A stretch of DNA of 53,138 nucleotides. Source: a virus. The number at the start of each line of letters is the position of its first letter. The first letter of the stretch is position 1. The stretch covers positions 1 to 53,138 of the IMG/VR virus record IMGVR_UViG_3300032753_000038; one strand, given 5' to 3'. The notes beneath the pieces were generated by a model that did no database searches, was not told the origin of the DNA, and worked only from the letters and a program-made list of their open reading frames with translations. Of this stretch, positions 16,099 to 28,000 are shown piece by piece. The position numbers and the translations under genes were made by a program.

Positions 16099-18228
16099 AT
16101 GGCAAGAGGATTTCATAGATCAACCTCTACTCCTAGAAGTTTTGAACAGATAGGTATGGGTAGAACAAGTCCTATACATGGTATATTTGTTGGATTTGTT
16201 AAAGATACTGATGACAAAGCTAGAATGGGAAGAATTAGAGTATGGATACCTGAATTAGGCGGAGAACCTACTGATCAAGATTCGTGGTATCAATGCAATT
16301 ATGCTAGTCCGTTTGCAGGAGCTAGTAGCTTAAAGAACAGTACACCAGGTGGTGATTGGACACAATCGCAGACTAGTTATGGATTTTGGTTCGTACCGCC
16401 AGACATAGATAATGAAGTTTTAGTTTGTTTTGCAAATGGCGATCCTGGTAGAGGCTACTGGTTTGCTTGCTTATATCAGTGGGGTATGAATCACATGGTG
16501 CCTGGTATACCAGGTAACAATACTACAGCAGCTACTCCGCCTGTTGTAGAATACAACAAGAAAAACAGTAATATAAATGTACAGAGTCCGGATAGACCTA
16601 TATTCACTCCTTTATATCAAGGATTGCAGAATCACGGAGTTGATAAAGACCCAATTAGGGGAACGTCTGATTCTGGAGCACGCCGAGATAATCCTATTAA
16701 CATGGTATATGGTATATTAACTCCCGGTCAAAATCAATTTGTAATGGAAGATAACCCTGCTAATCCATTTATAAGATTGAGAACTCGTACAGGTGCTCAG
16801 ATATTGATCAATGACGGCGATGGCAGCGTATACATGAACGGCGGCGGAGGTAAGAACTGGGTCAATATGAACAGTGGCGGTACAATGGAAATATTTGGTT
16901 ATCAAAATCTAAACATTAGAAGTGCTGGTACTATTAACATGCGAGCAGATTCTGATCTAAATCTTGAAGCAGGTAGGAATATCAACATGAAAGCTAGGAA
17001 TGATTCTAATACGATCATTCCTACAGGTAACAGTGTAAGCATGGGTAACGGAATACCTGTTACTGGATCAACTACCGGCGGCCTCATATTGATGTACGGA
17101 CAAGGCGACGTTAATATTTCTAGCGGCGCTGATATGTTTGTTAGAGCTGATAGAGATTTCCATAGGACTGCAAAGAGAGATTTATATGATCTATCTTATG
17201 GAAATGTTAATACTATCGGGCACGTTAATGTGTTTACTACATCTGGCGGTAACATATATGTTACGGCACCAAATAATGTATTGATAGCTGGCAGTGTAAT
17301 ACATCTTAACGGCCCACCGGTGCCTCCCGCAATACCAGCCGGTGATGCTACTGCTCCAACTGATAATATCATGAGAGATAATAATGTTGTTGCCGATGCC
17401 AATTTTAAATTTATAAACAGAAATACTATATTAAGTGTAATGCCATTCCATGAACCTTATGAATATCATTCATCGGCGCTTTTAGGGTTAACAGGACACG
17501 TTACTAGTAATTCTGACCCGGGTACAAATCCTTCGGCAGTAGATCCTAGTACAGGATTACCTCTACCTCTTGGCGCGTCAGCACCTAATCAAACATCGCC
17601 AACTAATTTAGTAGGAACCCCGTCTGCAGGAATGCAACCCGGAAATTATACAGGTCAAGGATATTCTGCAAATGGTACACCTCAATATCAATTTACAGGA
17701 TCTAACAGCAGCCTAGCATCGGCATCGTCGTTTACTATTAGTGGTAGTGCAATACAATGGTTGAAAAATTTTAGTGAAGGATTTGAAACTACACCGTATC
17801 CTGATGCAATTGAATTAAAGACTATAGGTGTTGGTCACCAGTTAAATAAAAATGAGTTGGCAGCAAATGCAGTTTTTATTGGAGGACAAAGCATACCATT
17901 GCCTGGCCCATTAACAAATGCACAAGTTGATCAGTTATTGCGTCAAGATTTAACTGTATTTGAAAAAACAGTGCAGCAAGCGGTTAAAGTACAAATAACT
18001 CAATCACAATATGATGCATTGGTTACTTTTGCATTTAGTTTAGGCCCGGCTGGATTTAGAAAAAGTTCGGTTTTAACAAATCTAAACGCCGGTAATTTTG
18101 ATGCGGCTGCTAATAGCCTTTTGCTGTATGTATATGCAGGTAATAAAAAACTTGACCACTTGGTTCACATACGCCATTCTCAATATAATGCGTTTAGAGG
18201 AACTACTTCTGGCTTGCAACCAGCGTAA
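16099..18228 (+). CDS. 5: Baseplate spike gp5-like with C-terminal GH24 lysozyme
   Basis: 709 residues, ATG preceded by GATGAGGTAAAAT. Residues about 20-60 (HGIFVGFVKDTDDKARMGRI) are the gp5 N-terminal OB-fold. Residues 200-400 contain regular short beta repeats (for example NLNIRSAGTINMRADSDLNL) typical of the trimeric beta-helix needle. After a Pro/Ser/Gly linker, 550-705 is a lysozyme of glycoside hydrolase family 24 with catalytic E560, D569 and T575 in the expected E-x8-D-x5-T spacing (SEGFETTPYPD...T). In T4 gp5 the lysozyme lies between OB-fold and needle; here it is at the far C-terminus. It would cut the cell wall during penetration. Confidence 0.88.
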   Translation: MARGFHRSTSTPRSFEQIGMGRTSPIHGIFVGFVKDTDDKARMGRIRVWIPELGGEPTDQDSWYQCNYASPFAGASSLKNSTPGGDWTQSQTSYGFWFVPPDIDNEVLVCFANGDPGRGYWFACLYQWGMNHMVPGIPGNNTTAATPPVVEYNKKNSNINVQSPDRPIFTPLYQGLQNHGVDKDPIRGTSDSGARRDNPINMVYGILTPGQNQFVMEDNPANPFIRLRTRTGAQILINDGDGSVYMNGGGGKNWVNMNSGGTMEIFGYQNLNIRSAGTINMRADSDLNLEAGRNINMKARNDSNTIIPTGNSVSMGNGIPVTGSTTGGLILMYGQGDVNISSGADMFVRADRDFHRTAKRDLYDLSYGNVNTIGHVNVFTTSGGNIYVTAPNNVLIAGSVIHLNGPPVPPAIPAGDATAPTDNIMRDNNVVADANFKFINRNTILSVMPFHEPYEYHSSALLGLTGHVTSNSDPGTNPSAVDPSTGLPLPLGASAPNQTSPTNLVGTPSAGMQPGNYTGQGYSANGTPQYQFTGSNSSLASASSFTISGSAIQWLKNFSEGFETTPYPDAIELKTIGVGHQLNKNELAANAVFIGGQSIPLPGPLTNAQVDQLLRQDLTVFEKTVQQAVKVQITQSQYDALVTFAFSLGPAGFRKSSVLTNLNAGNFDAAANSLLLYVYAGNKKLDHLVHIRHSQYNAFRGTTSGLQPA

Positions 18229-18238
18229 TTTATATTAT

Positions 18239-18294
18239 CTATGATAATATGCTGTGTTTATTAAACCATAAATAACACACGCATATTATCATAG
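18239..18294 (+). promoter_or_regulatory. Large inverted repeat holding the gp25 late promoter
   Basis: CTATGATAATATGC (18239-18252) pairs perfectly with 18281-18294. Inside, TGTGTTTATT pairs with AATAACACA with one bulge, for about 23 bp in total. The late box CATAAATA (18267-18274) spans loop and inner 3' arm; the predicted start (18280) is where the outer 3' arm begins, so late RNA cannot form the stem. Confidence 0.75.
18267..18274 (+). promoter_or_regulatory. T4-type late promoter box upstream of gp25
   Basis: CATAAATA with a predicted start near 18280 and a 25-nt leader to the ATG at 18305. Lies in the loop of the inverted repeat 18239-18294. Confidence 0.6.
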
Positions 18295-18304
18295 AGCATA
18301 TAAC

Positions 18305-18694
18305 ATGGCATTTTTAAAGCAGAGTCGTTTATTTGTTGGGTACAGTACACTTGATACAACCAGTAAGAAACAGCAATTTGCTGATATTGCATTAATACAA
18401 AGAGATCTCATCAACAATTTTTATACTCGACCGGGCGAGAGGCTTATGATGCCTACTTATGGGTGTGGCATTTGGAATCTGTTGTTTGAACCATTTGATC
18501 CTGTTACTATTGATGCAATAGTGTATCAGGCACAACAAGTAATAAACAATGATAGCAGAGTACAGATGCAAAATATCAATGTACAACAGTTTGAGCAAGG
18601 ACTTTTGATACAGATGGAACTATTATATATACCATATAACGTGATAGATACTTTCTCATTGTCATTTGACAACAGATCTGCGCAGATGGTTTGA
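18305..18694 (+). CDS. 25: Baseplate wedge protein gp25
   Basis: 129 residues. DIALIQRDLINNFYTRPGER with MMPTYGCGIWNLLFEPFD is the signature of the gp25/W-like baseplate family (a lysozyme-like fold without activity, conserved in all contractile injection machines). In the T4 baseplate gp25 joins gp6, gp7 and gp53 in the wedge core and helps start sheath polymerisation. It precedes gp6 as in T4-like clusters. The upstream hairpin with embedded late promoter suggests that its expression is tightly set to late infection. Confidence 0.92.
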   Translation: MAFLKQSRLFVGYSTLDTTSKKQQFADIALIQRDLINNFYTRPGERLMMPTYGCGIWNLLFEPFDPVTIDAIVYQAQQVINNDSRVQMQNINVQQFEQGLLIQMELLYIPYNVIDTFSLSFDNRSAQMV

Positions 18695-18704
18695 AGGATT
18701 AAAA

Positions 18705-21700
18705 ATGGCTATTACACAACAACAGAGACAGAAACAAATCTTCGCAGCAGAAGATTGGCAGGTATTATATACTGCCTTCACTCAAGTGAACTTCAATGCG
18801 TATGACTTTAACAGTATACGACAAGCAATGGTCACTTATATCAGGTTAAATTATCCAGAAGACTTTAATGATTGGATAGAAAGCAGTGAATTTGTAGCTA
18901 TTATAGATTTAATTAGCTATCTTGGTACTAGCATAGCATTTAGAATGGATCTCAATACTCGTGAGAATTTTCTAGATACAGCTCAGCGCAGAGAAAGCAT
19001 CTTTAGATTAGCACAGATGTTAAACTATCAACCTCAACGATGCTTAACATCTTTGGGATTACTCAAGATAACTCAGATAGTAACTACTCAATCTGTATAC
19101 GACAGTAGCGGCAATAACCTAGCAAATGTGCCAATCAACTGGTATGATCAAAACAATCCAGACTGGTATGAACAATTCATAGTAGTTTTGAACGCTACTC
19201 TTTATGGCGGCAGTCAGTTTGGCAATCCAAGCGAAAGCGGAACAGTTGGAGGTATACAAACAGATTTGTATGCTATGAACAATACTGTAATACCTACTAG
19301 TGTGATACCATTTGGCGCTTCGGTTGGCGGTAATAGCATGCGATTTGAATTAATAAATCCAGATTTAATACCAGATGGAACAGTTGCATCTCAATTGGGA
19401 CAGACTGGCTACTTTATCGAAAGGCCGCCAAATCCTTTAAATAATTGGTATATCATATATAAGTCAGACGGCAATGGATATAGAAGTGCTAATACAGGAT
19501 TCTTTTTGACCTTTAAAGAAGGTAATATGAACAAAAGTGACTTCCAGCTTGATCTACCAATAGCAAACAGGGTAATTGATATAAATGCTAACAGCATAAA
19601 TCAAACTGACGTTTGGGTAGAATCTATAGATTCTACTGGGGCTGTACAAAACGTATGGACACAGGTTCCTAGTGTAAACGGATTTAATGTCATCTATAAC
19701 AGTGTAGATAACAACGTAAGAAATATTTTCAGCGTCATAACTAGAGATAATAATGGCCAAGACGCTGTATCTATTCGATTTGCTGACGGAAATTTTGGTA
19801 ACGTACCAGTTGGTTTGTTAAGAGTTTGGTATAGGACAAGCAACGGTTTACAGTATCAAATAAGACCTACTGACATAACAAATCGGTCGTTTACATTTTC
19901 TTATAATGATAGTCTTAATAATACCTATTCTGTAGCATTCAATACCTCACTACAATATACAGTAGCTAATAGTCAGGGACCTGAGACTAATGCACAAATA
20001 GCATTGAATGCTCCTGCTGTTTACTATACTCAAGATCGTATGGTAAATGGTGAAGACTATAATCTGTATCCATTACAAAGTAGTCAAGCTCTAAAAGTAA
20101 AGGCAGTTAACAGGACATATAGCGGACAAAGTAGATATTTAGATATCAACGACCCAACTGGAGCTTATCAAAATACAAATATTTTAGCAGATGATGGAAT
20201 GATCTATTCAGAACAGTTGCAGAATAGGCAAGTAGTTACGATAACAAATAGTCTTACATCTAACATGCTGGTTGCTAATTACATACAGCCAATGGTTAAT
20301 GGCACCGGCGGATTAACTAACACTGCAACAGAACTGAGAGATTTCTTTTATGCGTCTTATCCAAGACAAGCCTCTAACAACATTACATGGAATGCATATG
20401 GGTCTTCTGTTGCTAGTGCTACTGGTACTTTATATAGAGAGATTAATCCTGTTAGTTTGGGATCTTATGCACCATATGGGGATCCGTCTGCTTACATTAC
20501 ATCTGGTGCATTACTAAATTTTGCTAGTTCTGGATGGGTATCTGTTTCAAGTATAATTGGCGAAGGAGATAACCTTAGTGTATCTGGGTTGACATCTTTA
20601 GGTGCACCTTTAGTTTCCTTATCTGGTCCTGTGACTAATAATGATGTAATAATATCGATATTTCCAGCATTTAGAACTACTTTTACTACTTCTGAATTAG
20701 CTCTTATCGCTGGTGCAGCTAGTACAAACCAAACTTTTGGTATTAGGTACGATCCTTTAGCACAAGCTTGGTACATTATTACCAATGATAATCTTGATAG
20801 ATCAGGTGCGTTTAGTTTAAATTTTGCTGGAAATACTAGCAGCACTGGAATAGATGCAAGTTGGTTAGTTCAATGCATATATAATGGATCTAACTGGTTG
20901 ATATTAACTAGAGCTCAAAGGTATGTAGTTGAAAGCATACAAGAAGCTAGGTTCTTTTTTGCTAACACAACTAAGATAATCGACCCTACTACAAACAATG
21001 CTGTTTATGACAGCATAAACATATTGGGAATTAATTCTGTTCCTGGGGGTGCATCTGCTTTAGGTAAAAATTATCTATGGAAGATAAAGAATCAATACAT
21101 CTATCCAGACGGATATGCTGAACCAAACAGTGTGCAAGTAACGTTTTGGGATTCTATGCAACCAGGATTGCCAGACAATCCTGACCAATTTACAACTATA
21201 GTGAATCCACCCGGTACATCTGGTAGAATGATTTTTTGGCAAGTTGGATTAACAACAGATGGTTATAATTATTACTATCCTATAAATTTAGCATCGGCAC
21301 AGATATTTGTTAATACCAGTAATTTGCCTGCCGCAAGTTCTAGCTTCTGGCAGTCATATGGATTAGCATTTGTTCAAAGCAATAATAAATTTTACCAGTT
21401 AAGTGGTACTACTATTACAGATGTATCCTCTAATTACAAAGCTAGAATAGGCAGAAACAATTTAACATTTATGTGGAAACATTATGCACCATATGATCAA
21501 AGGATAGATCCTTCTATTACTAATATAATAGACATGTATATATTAACTTCAAATTATGATACAGCATTAAGAAATTGGATAATGATTGGCGGCAATTCAA
21601 GTACTGAACCAACTCCGCCTAATACAAATGAACTGAGCGCAACATTTAGTTATTTTGAACAGTTTAAAATGATGACTGATCAAATCATATGGCATCCAGT

Positions 21701-22085
21701 TAGTTATAAATTGCTTTTTGGTTCACAAGCAGATCCAAGTCTACAAGTAGTCTTTAAGGTAGTCAAAACCTACGGTAGCACTTATAGTGATAACGAAGTT
21801 AAAAGTTTGGTTAAGTCTCAGATAGATGCATATTTTGCATTATCTAATTGGGATTTTGGTCAAAGCTTTTACTTTACTGAATTAGCAACTTATATACATC
21901 TTAACCTAGCAACTATAGTAGCTAGCGTAGTAATAGTACCAAAAAATGCTCAAGCGGTTTTTGGAGATTTATTTGAAATAGATTGCGATCCTGATGAGAT
22001 ATTCATTAGTTGCGCAACTGTATCTGATATACAACTGGTTACTAGCTTGTCTGAAACACAATTGGGAATATCTTCAAATGGCTGA
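18705..22085 (+). CDS. 6: Baseplate wedge protein gp6
   Basis: 1126 residues from ATG 18705 (AAGGA nine bases upstream; an earlier ATG at 18666 lies inside gp25 and is rejected). The N-terminus (DWQVLYTAFTQVNFNAYDFN...FNDWIESSEFVAIIDLISYL and AFRMDLNTRENFLDTAQRRE) is diagnostic for gp6/gpJ-like proteins, which dimerise and link the six wedges into the iris around the hub. The C-terminal part (about 950-1126) with TYGSTYSDNEVK also matches the family. Much longer than T4 gp6 (660 residues); the extra mass is a beta-rich middle. Shares 8 bases with the next gene. Confidence 0.93.
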   Translation: MAITQQQRQKQIFAAEDWQVLYTAFTQVNFNAYDFNSIRQAMVTYIRLNYPEDFNDWIESSEFVAIIDLISYLGTSIAFRMDLNTRENFLDTAQRRESIFRLAQMLNYQPQRCLTSLGLLKITQIVTTQSVYDSSGNNLANVPINWYDQNNPDWYEQFIVVLNATLYGGSQFGNPSESGTVGGIQTDLYAMNNTVIPTSVIPFGASVGGNSMRFELINPDLIPDGTVASQLGQTGYFIERPPNPLNNWYIIYKSDGNGYRSANTGFFLTFKEGNMNKSDFQLDLPIANRVIDINANSINQTDVWVESIDSTGAVQNVWTQVPSVNGFNVIYNSVDNNVRNIFSVITRDNNGQDAVSIRFADGNFGNVPVGLLRVWYRTSNGLQYQIRPTDITNRSFTFSYNDSLNNTYSVAFNTSLQYTVANSQGPETNAQIALNAPAVYYTQDRMVNGEDYNLYPLQSSQALKVKAVNRTYSGQSRYLDINDPTGAYQNTNILADDGMIYSEQLQNRQVVTITNSLTSNMLVANYIQPMVNGTGGLTNTATELRDFFYASYPRQASNNITWNAYGSSVASATGTLYREINPVSLGSYAPYGDPSAYITSGALLNFASSGWVSVSSIIGEGDNLSVSGLTSLGAPLVSLSGPVTNNDVIISIFPAFRTTFTTSELALIAGAASTNQTFGIRYDPLAQAWYIITNDNLDRSGAFSLNFAGNTSSTGIDASWLVQCIYNGSNWLILTRAQRYVVESIQEARFFFANTTKIIDPTTNNAVYDSINILGINSVPGGASALGKNYLWKIKNQYIYPDGYAEPNSVQVTFWDSMQPGLPDNPDQFTTIVNPPGTSGRMIFWQVGLTTDGYNYYYPINLASAQIFVNTSNLPAASSSFWQSYGLAFVQSNNKFYQLSGTTITDVSSNYKARIGRNNLTFMWKHYAPYDQRIDPSITNIIDMYILTSNYDTALRNWIMIGGNSSTEPTPPNTNELSATFSYFEQFKMMTDQIIWHPVSYKLLFGSQADPSLQVVFKVVKTYGSTYSDNEVKSLVKSQIDAYFALSNWDFGQSFYFTELATYIHLNLATIVASVVIVPKNAQAVFGDLFEIDCDPDEIFISCATVSDIQLVTSLSETQLGISSNG

Positions 22086-25000
22086 TACAAAAAGACGCGT
22101 CATAGACCTATTACCGGTCGTTAACCAAACTGAAACTCTAACCAAATTCTTTGCTGCTACTTTAGATAATTTAATGCAGCCAGAAAGTGTTGAGTTTATT
22201 ACAGCATATATCGGTAATAAACCAAGTTGGTATAATCCTTCTACTGATTTTTATGTTAACGAGCCTACAACAGATCGAGCAACATATCAATTGCCAGTCT
22301 CAGCAGTTAGCGTTAATACCTTAAGTGGTATGGTCAATAACATAATGTTCTATGACGACATATTGAACCAATTGTCATTCCAAGGAGCAAATACAAACAA
22401 CCATAGCAGGTTATTTGACCAAGAATACTACAGTTGGGCTCCCCCAATAGATATAGACAAATTAATAAACTATACCAAATATATCTGGTTGCCTGATGGA
22501 CCAGATACAATAACCTTGTTGAATCCAACTGATTATTCCAATGAAATATATAACAACACTCAATATACATATACAGGTGCATTTAGATATGATAGTACTG
22601 GATTAATAGTTAATGGAAGTTTGACATTTACAAACGGTTTAGCAATTATATTATCTGATGATGCAATCTCTTCAAACAATAATACTAAATGGTACATAGA
22701 AGGGGTAGGAACAGGTATATCATTTGTTTTAGATAGAACACTATCTAATCCGGGTTGGGATGTATATACATGGAATACTGCCAATTGGGACGGCGACGAC
22801 ACTGCAAATGATAAGATTTATTGTACAATAGCTAGGAATTCTATTGACAAGAATCAATGGAGTTTAGCTAATAGATGGTTTCATCAAGATATACTTTCTA
22901 TATCAAATACAGTCATAACTGATCAAAGCACATTAAGGGCAAATAGGCCAATAATAGAGTTTTCTAAAGATATCATGCTTTATGACTACGGGTGGTATGG
23001 CCGTTCATCAGTTTATATGGTAATTGATAATATTTCTGATGTATTTGGCACTATAGTTGGTCAATCTAGTTTCACTTATGATGGTATCAAATTAGTTGAT
23101 GGTATGAGGATATTGGTCCTCAATGATACTACCAACACTCCTGTTAACAACAGAGTTTATACAGTTGATGGTTTAACACAATATGGTAGTATACAACTTG
23201 TATTAGCCAAAGACGGTCAAAATGCAGACGGAAGTCCTGCAGTTGGCGATAGGTTAACTGTACAATATGGAAAATATGAAGGTAAAAACCTGTGGTTTAA
23301 TAATTTGAAAGTATGGAGATCTACTGGCCAACAATATCAATCACCTTTCGTACCTTTATTTGATGCATATGATGTTAACGGAAATAGTTTTAGCAATCCT
23401 GTTGTTTACCCAAATAGTAATTTTTCAGGTAATGCTGTATTTGGATATACAAACGATGTTAATAATAGTCCATATGATTCTGTATTGGATCTAAACCCTC
23501 AAAGAGATTCGTTTGGTTCTTTTGTTTTTACTAACTATCTTGCTACGGCTTCTATAACCTATATAGTCAATAACAAAACTATTGATTATAATGGTTATGT
23601 ATTTTACAACATAAAAAATAGTTTTGATAGCAGTAATTGGATATATGGTAATTCGTGGCACAAAGCTAAAGCTCCTAGTAGACAATATATAATTAATGAT
23701 TTTCTAAATATTGTTGTACCTAGCTCTACTACACCAATGGTTTTTAATATCGACCAATTGCCTGCAGAGTATGAAACAGGAACCCTACCTACAATACATG
23801 TATACCTAACACGGAATCAAACTGAGTCAGAGTTAATTAATAGTGTTGACTATTTTACAAGTGTAAACCAACTTACAGGACAGCCACAGGTTACAATAGC
23901 TGCGGGAACCTTAATTACAGGAGACAGAATAACCATAAGAACTTGGAATTCTACAACCCCATCTAATATTACAGGTTATTACGAACTACCTTTAAATTTA
24001 ACAGCAAATCCAAATAACAAAGAGATTGAAACTATTAGCCAGAGCCAACTGTTGCCTCATTTTCTTCAACTAATGAGCAACCAATACGGGTTCGCTGGTA
24101 ATACTATAAGCACAAACAATTATAGAGATACTGCTCAAGATTTAAGTCTAGGTGAGACTATATTGCAACATAGAGCTCCCTTGTTAAAGACTATGCTATT
24201 AAACAGCGGTAATGTTGCTACAGGGCCATTGTCAACAGTTAGCAACACTGATCCTATGATGGCTATGCAATATGCACAAAGAGAATATACGAGATTTTAC
24301 AGCAAATTTATAAGAGCGTTGCTGAATTTGAACAAGAACGGTTATACATTAGGTAATTCTACAAGCGATTGGATCAATAAAGTATTGTCCCAGATAAATG
24401 TAGGAAAGACACAATCTAATCCGTGGGCCAATAGCGGTTATGATACTGTGCAAGCAAGTTATACCTTCCAACAGGCTATAAATCCAACTTATATACCGCC
24501 AACTGCTACTAGGTTGGGTATGGCTCCAGCTTTTCAGCCAGGTGTTTATCTATCTGGAGAAAACATTGTTATTGAAACACATGACGGTAGCAGAATAATA
24601 ATGGAAGATGATCAAGGAAATCCTTTGGGAACTATATCTTCTGGTTACTCTTATACCGATGAGCCAAATTTACTTACTAACCCCGTAGCTAGAGTTTGGT
24701 TGCAATTTGAACTAAACTTGTTTAATGATATGCCAGATAGATATCAAAATGCAGAAGCAACATTGGCATTTGATGTTAGGACCATAACACCTGGTAAATG
24801 GAGAACTGGTGATTATACTCAATCAGAATACATCTCTATATTACAGCCGATGTTTGATAAATGGGTTATAAACAATCAAGTTGACTTTACTGCAAACACA
24901 ACTTTTGATTTAAATGATCAATTCTCATGGAATTATAGCAAACAATATGACAAGCAAGGGTTGCCTGTACCAGGCAATTGGCGAGGTATATACAATTGGT

Positions 25001-28000
25001 TTTATGATACCGATAGACCTCACACGCATCCTTGGGAGATGTTGGGATTTAGTCAGAAACCGTCTTGGTGGGATACCCAGTACGGATTAGCACCATATAC
25101 AAGTGGTAATACGGCTATGTGGAGCGATCTTAGAGATGGTATCATAAGGCAAGGCCCGAGAGCCGGAACGTATTCTGAATGGGCTAGGCCCGGATTATTA
25201 TCTTGTATACCAGTAGATAGTCAGGGTAACTTATTAGCTCCTCTATACTCGGGAACTGTGTCTTCTTTACCAAGTGTTATACAAGCTAGAGCAGAATGGG
25301 TGTTTGGCGACGGCAGTCCTATAGAATCAGTATGGAGGCATAGTCAAGATTTTAATTTTGTAATAGCTGAAATGTCGTACTTGATGAAACCGGCTAGATT
25401 TATAGAATATAATTGGGACACTTTAAGGACTCAGGAGATATTTACTGGTACTGCTGAAACTCAATGGATATACTTAGACACAAACAGCAGAAGATCTAGC
25501 AATCAATTTTATGTACAACGAGAGAACCCATCTACTATAGGACAGGGTATCAACATACCAAATGAAACTACTTTAACATATTACCAGAGTGGAGGGCTGC
25601 AACATTGGATAAGCGAATTCCTCATTAGTAATAGTGTTAATGTTACATCATATTTTGGTAACATAATTCGTGGCGGACAACCTAGGCTATCTCATAAGGT
25701 TGGGGCATTTATTAATAGCAATACCGATCTTCGTGTTACAAGTGACAGTTTTGGAACTATAGGATATAAATCTTCCTTAATTCCAAGTGAAAATATTAAT
25801 GTTTATTTGTATAGAAGTGCAAGCATTGGTTCAAATTTCTACGGCGGTGTGATAGTCAAACAGGTTAGCGGGGGTTGGCAGGTATTTGGATACGACGGTA
25901 TTTCTCAGAAGTTTACGGTAATACCAAGTAACTTAACCGGAGCTAAATCTACACTAACATTAGGAAATGTTGTTGTTACTCAATATAAGATTGGACAGAT
26001 ACAAAATGGTGTACCTGTTATCAATACAATACCGTATGGCACTACATTTACATCCCTACAACAAGTTTATGATTTCTTGATAAGTTACGGTCGATATCAA
26101 ACTAGCCAGGGATGGATATTTGATAATTTCAACAATGCAAACAATACTATGACTGATTGGACACAGTCGGCTAGCGACTTTGTGTATTGGAGTCAAACTA
26201 ACTGGGCAGATGGCAATTTTATAGCCCTAAGTCCTCTAGCAGACCAGGCAGAGTTTACTCAGGAATTTGGCAATATTGAATTTATAAATGGTATAGTGGG
26301 AGGTACTTATCCTGTAGTAGACAGAGCCGGCAATCCAATAGATTCTAATAATTTAGAAATACTTCGTTATGATAGCGACATTGTAGTTAGATCTTTAAAT
26401 GAACAGAGCATATATGGTTTAAGATTGTTTAGTACTACACTAGAACATGTAATGATATTTGACAATCAGACAAGCTTTGGTGATACGATATACGACGACT
26501 TGTACAACATAGCTCAGCAAAGATTAAAATTATATGCATACAAGACTAACGATTGGACCGGTAGATTAGATGCACCAGGTTATTTCCTATATCAAAATCC
26601 AGTTGACAATACATGGAGCATGATATCAAATTTTGAAAAAACAGCAAACGACTTCCGTAAATATTTTAATATCGATCAGCCTAAGAATGCAGATTCCATA
26701 GACGTCATATCAGGTAATGTGACTACTGTAACATCTCAGAACAGTGTGATTGATCGAAGCGATATTGCTGACCTAGCCAAACACATGTTTGGTTATCAGC
26801 AGAGGACATATTTAGAAGATCTCATATTTGAAGATAGCACAGAGTTTCAGTTTTATCAAGGATTTATAAAGCAGAAAGGTACAACTTCTGCATTGACTGC
26901 TATAACAAGAAATATAAACATAATACCAATTGAAGAAAGTTTTGAATATTATGAAGAATTTGCACTGAGGTTGGGAAGGTATGGATCATTCGCGCTTAAC
27001 ACCAATATAGATTTTGAACTTCCGCAACAGGAGTTTGAGACTGACCCTCAGCAGATAACAGTATTTGGCAGCTTGCATTCTAACAGAGAAGAAAATGGTG
27101 TTATAACTTTTATCCAAGGAGATGACAGATTTGTTGTACCGCCAGTTAGTTGGAATATGAACAGGTTCGCTCTTAGAAACTACTTAGGACCAAATTATGT
27201 TACAGATTTACCAAATTCTGGTTATATTGAATTAGGAGAATTAACTTGGACAGTAGGTAATATATCTGCATTAACAACGTTGTATTACAATAATGCCCTT
27301 GATATTACACAGCATGTAGGTAACTCTCAAGTAGCTGACGGAGATACAATATGGCAAACAACAGATCCTAACATAGGATGGACAGCTTGGGAATTTAATA
27401 AATCTCCTGCTAATATCCTATATACTTTACCTAGCGACGGCGCACCAACAACTACTATACAATGCGACAGCCCGCATGGGTTGTATGATGGCGATCTAGT
27501 GACGTTGGATAACATAGGTAATGTAGGTTTATTGAATACCGTCACTTATACAATAGGAAATGTTGATTCAACTGGAACAATGTTCACAGTTCCAGATGTT
27601 ACATATACACCAGGAACCGGCGGTGTAGTATATGCATATAGACCAATAAGATTTGCTACACCGGAATTAAGAGATTCTAATCCTCCGCTTGGTGGATGGA
27701 AACCTGGAGATTTAGCCTTCGTTGATCAAGGAGATGTTGGTGTAAACGGATGGACTGTTTACAGACGAAATTCTACCGGATGGAATGCTATTAGAACTGA
27801 AAATTATAAAGTTGATTCTAGTTTAATTTTGAGTGCTAAGTTATATAGCCAATCTAATTTTAATATATTAGCTACATTGAGTTACTATGATCCTGCTAAA
27901 GGTGTTATACCTGGATTAGCTGATGTAGGTTTAACTTATAAAGGTTCAGTAGATCCTGCCAAATATAACCAAGGTGATACTAGTGTCTATTCATTAAATC

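Noticed and set aside
21994-22077. Upstream start for the giant protein
   Set aside because: It lies inside gp6; ATG 22078 overlaps the gp6 stop in the usual coupled way.
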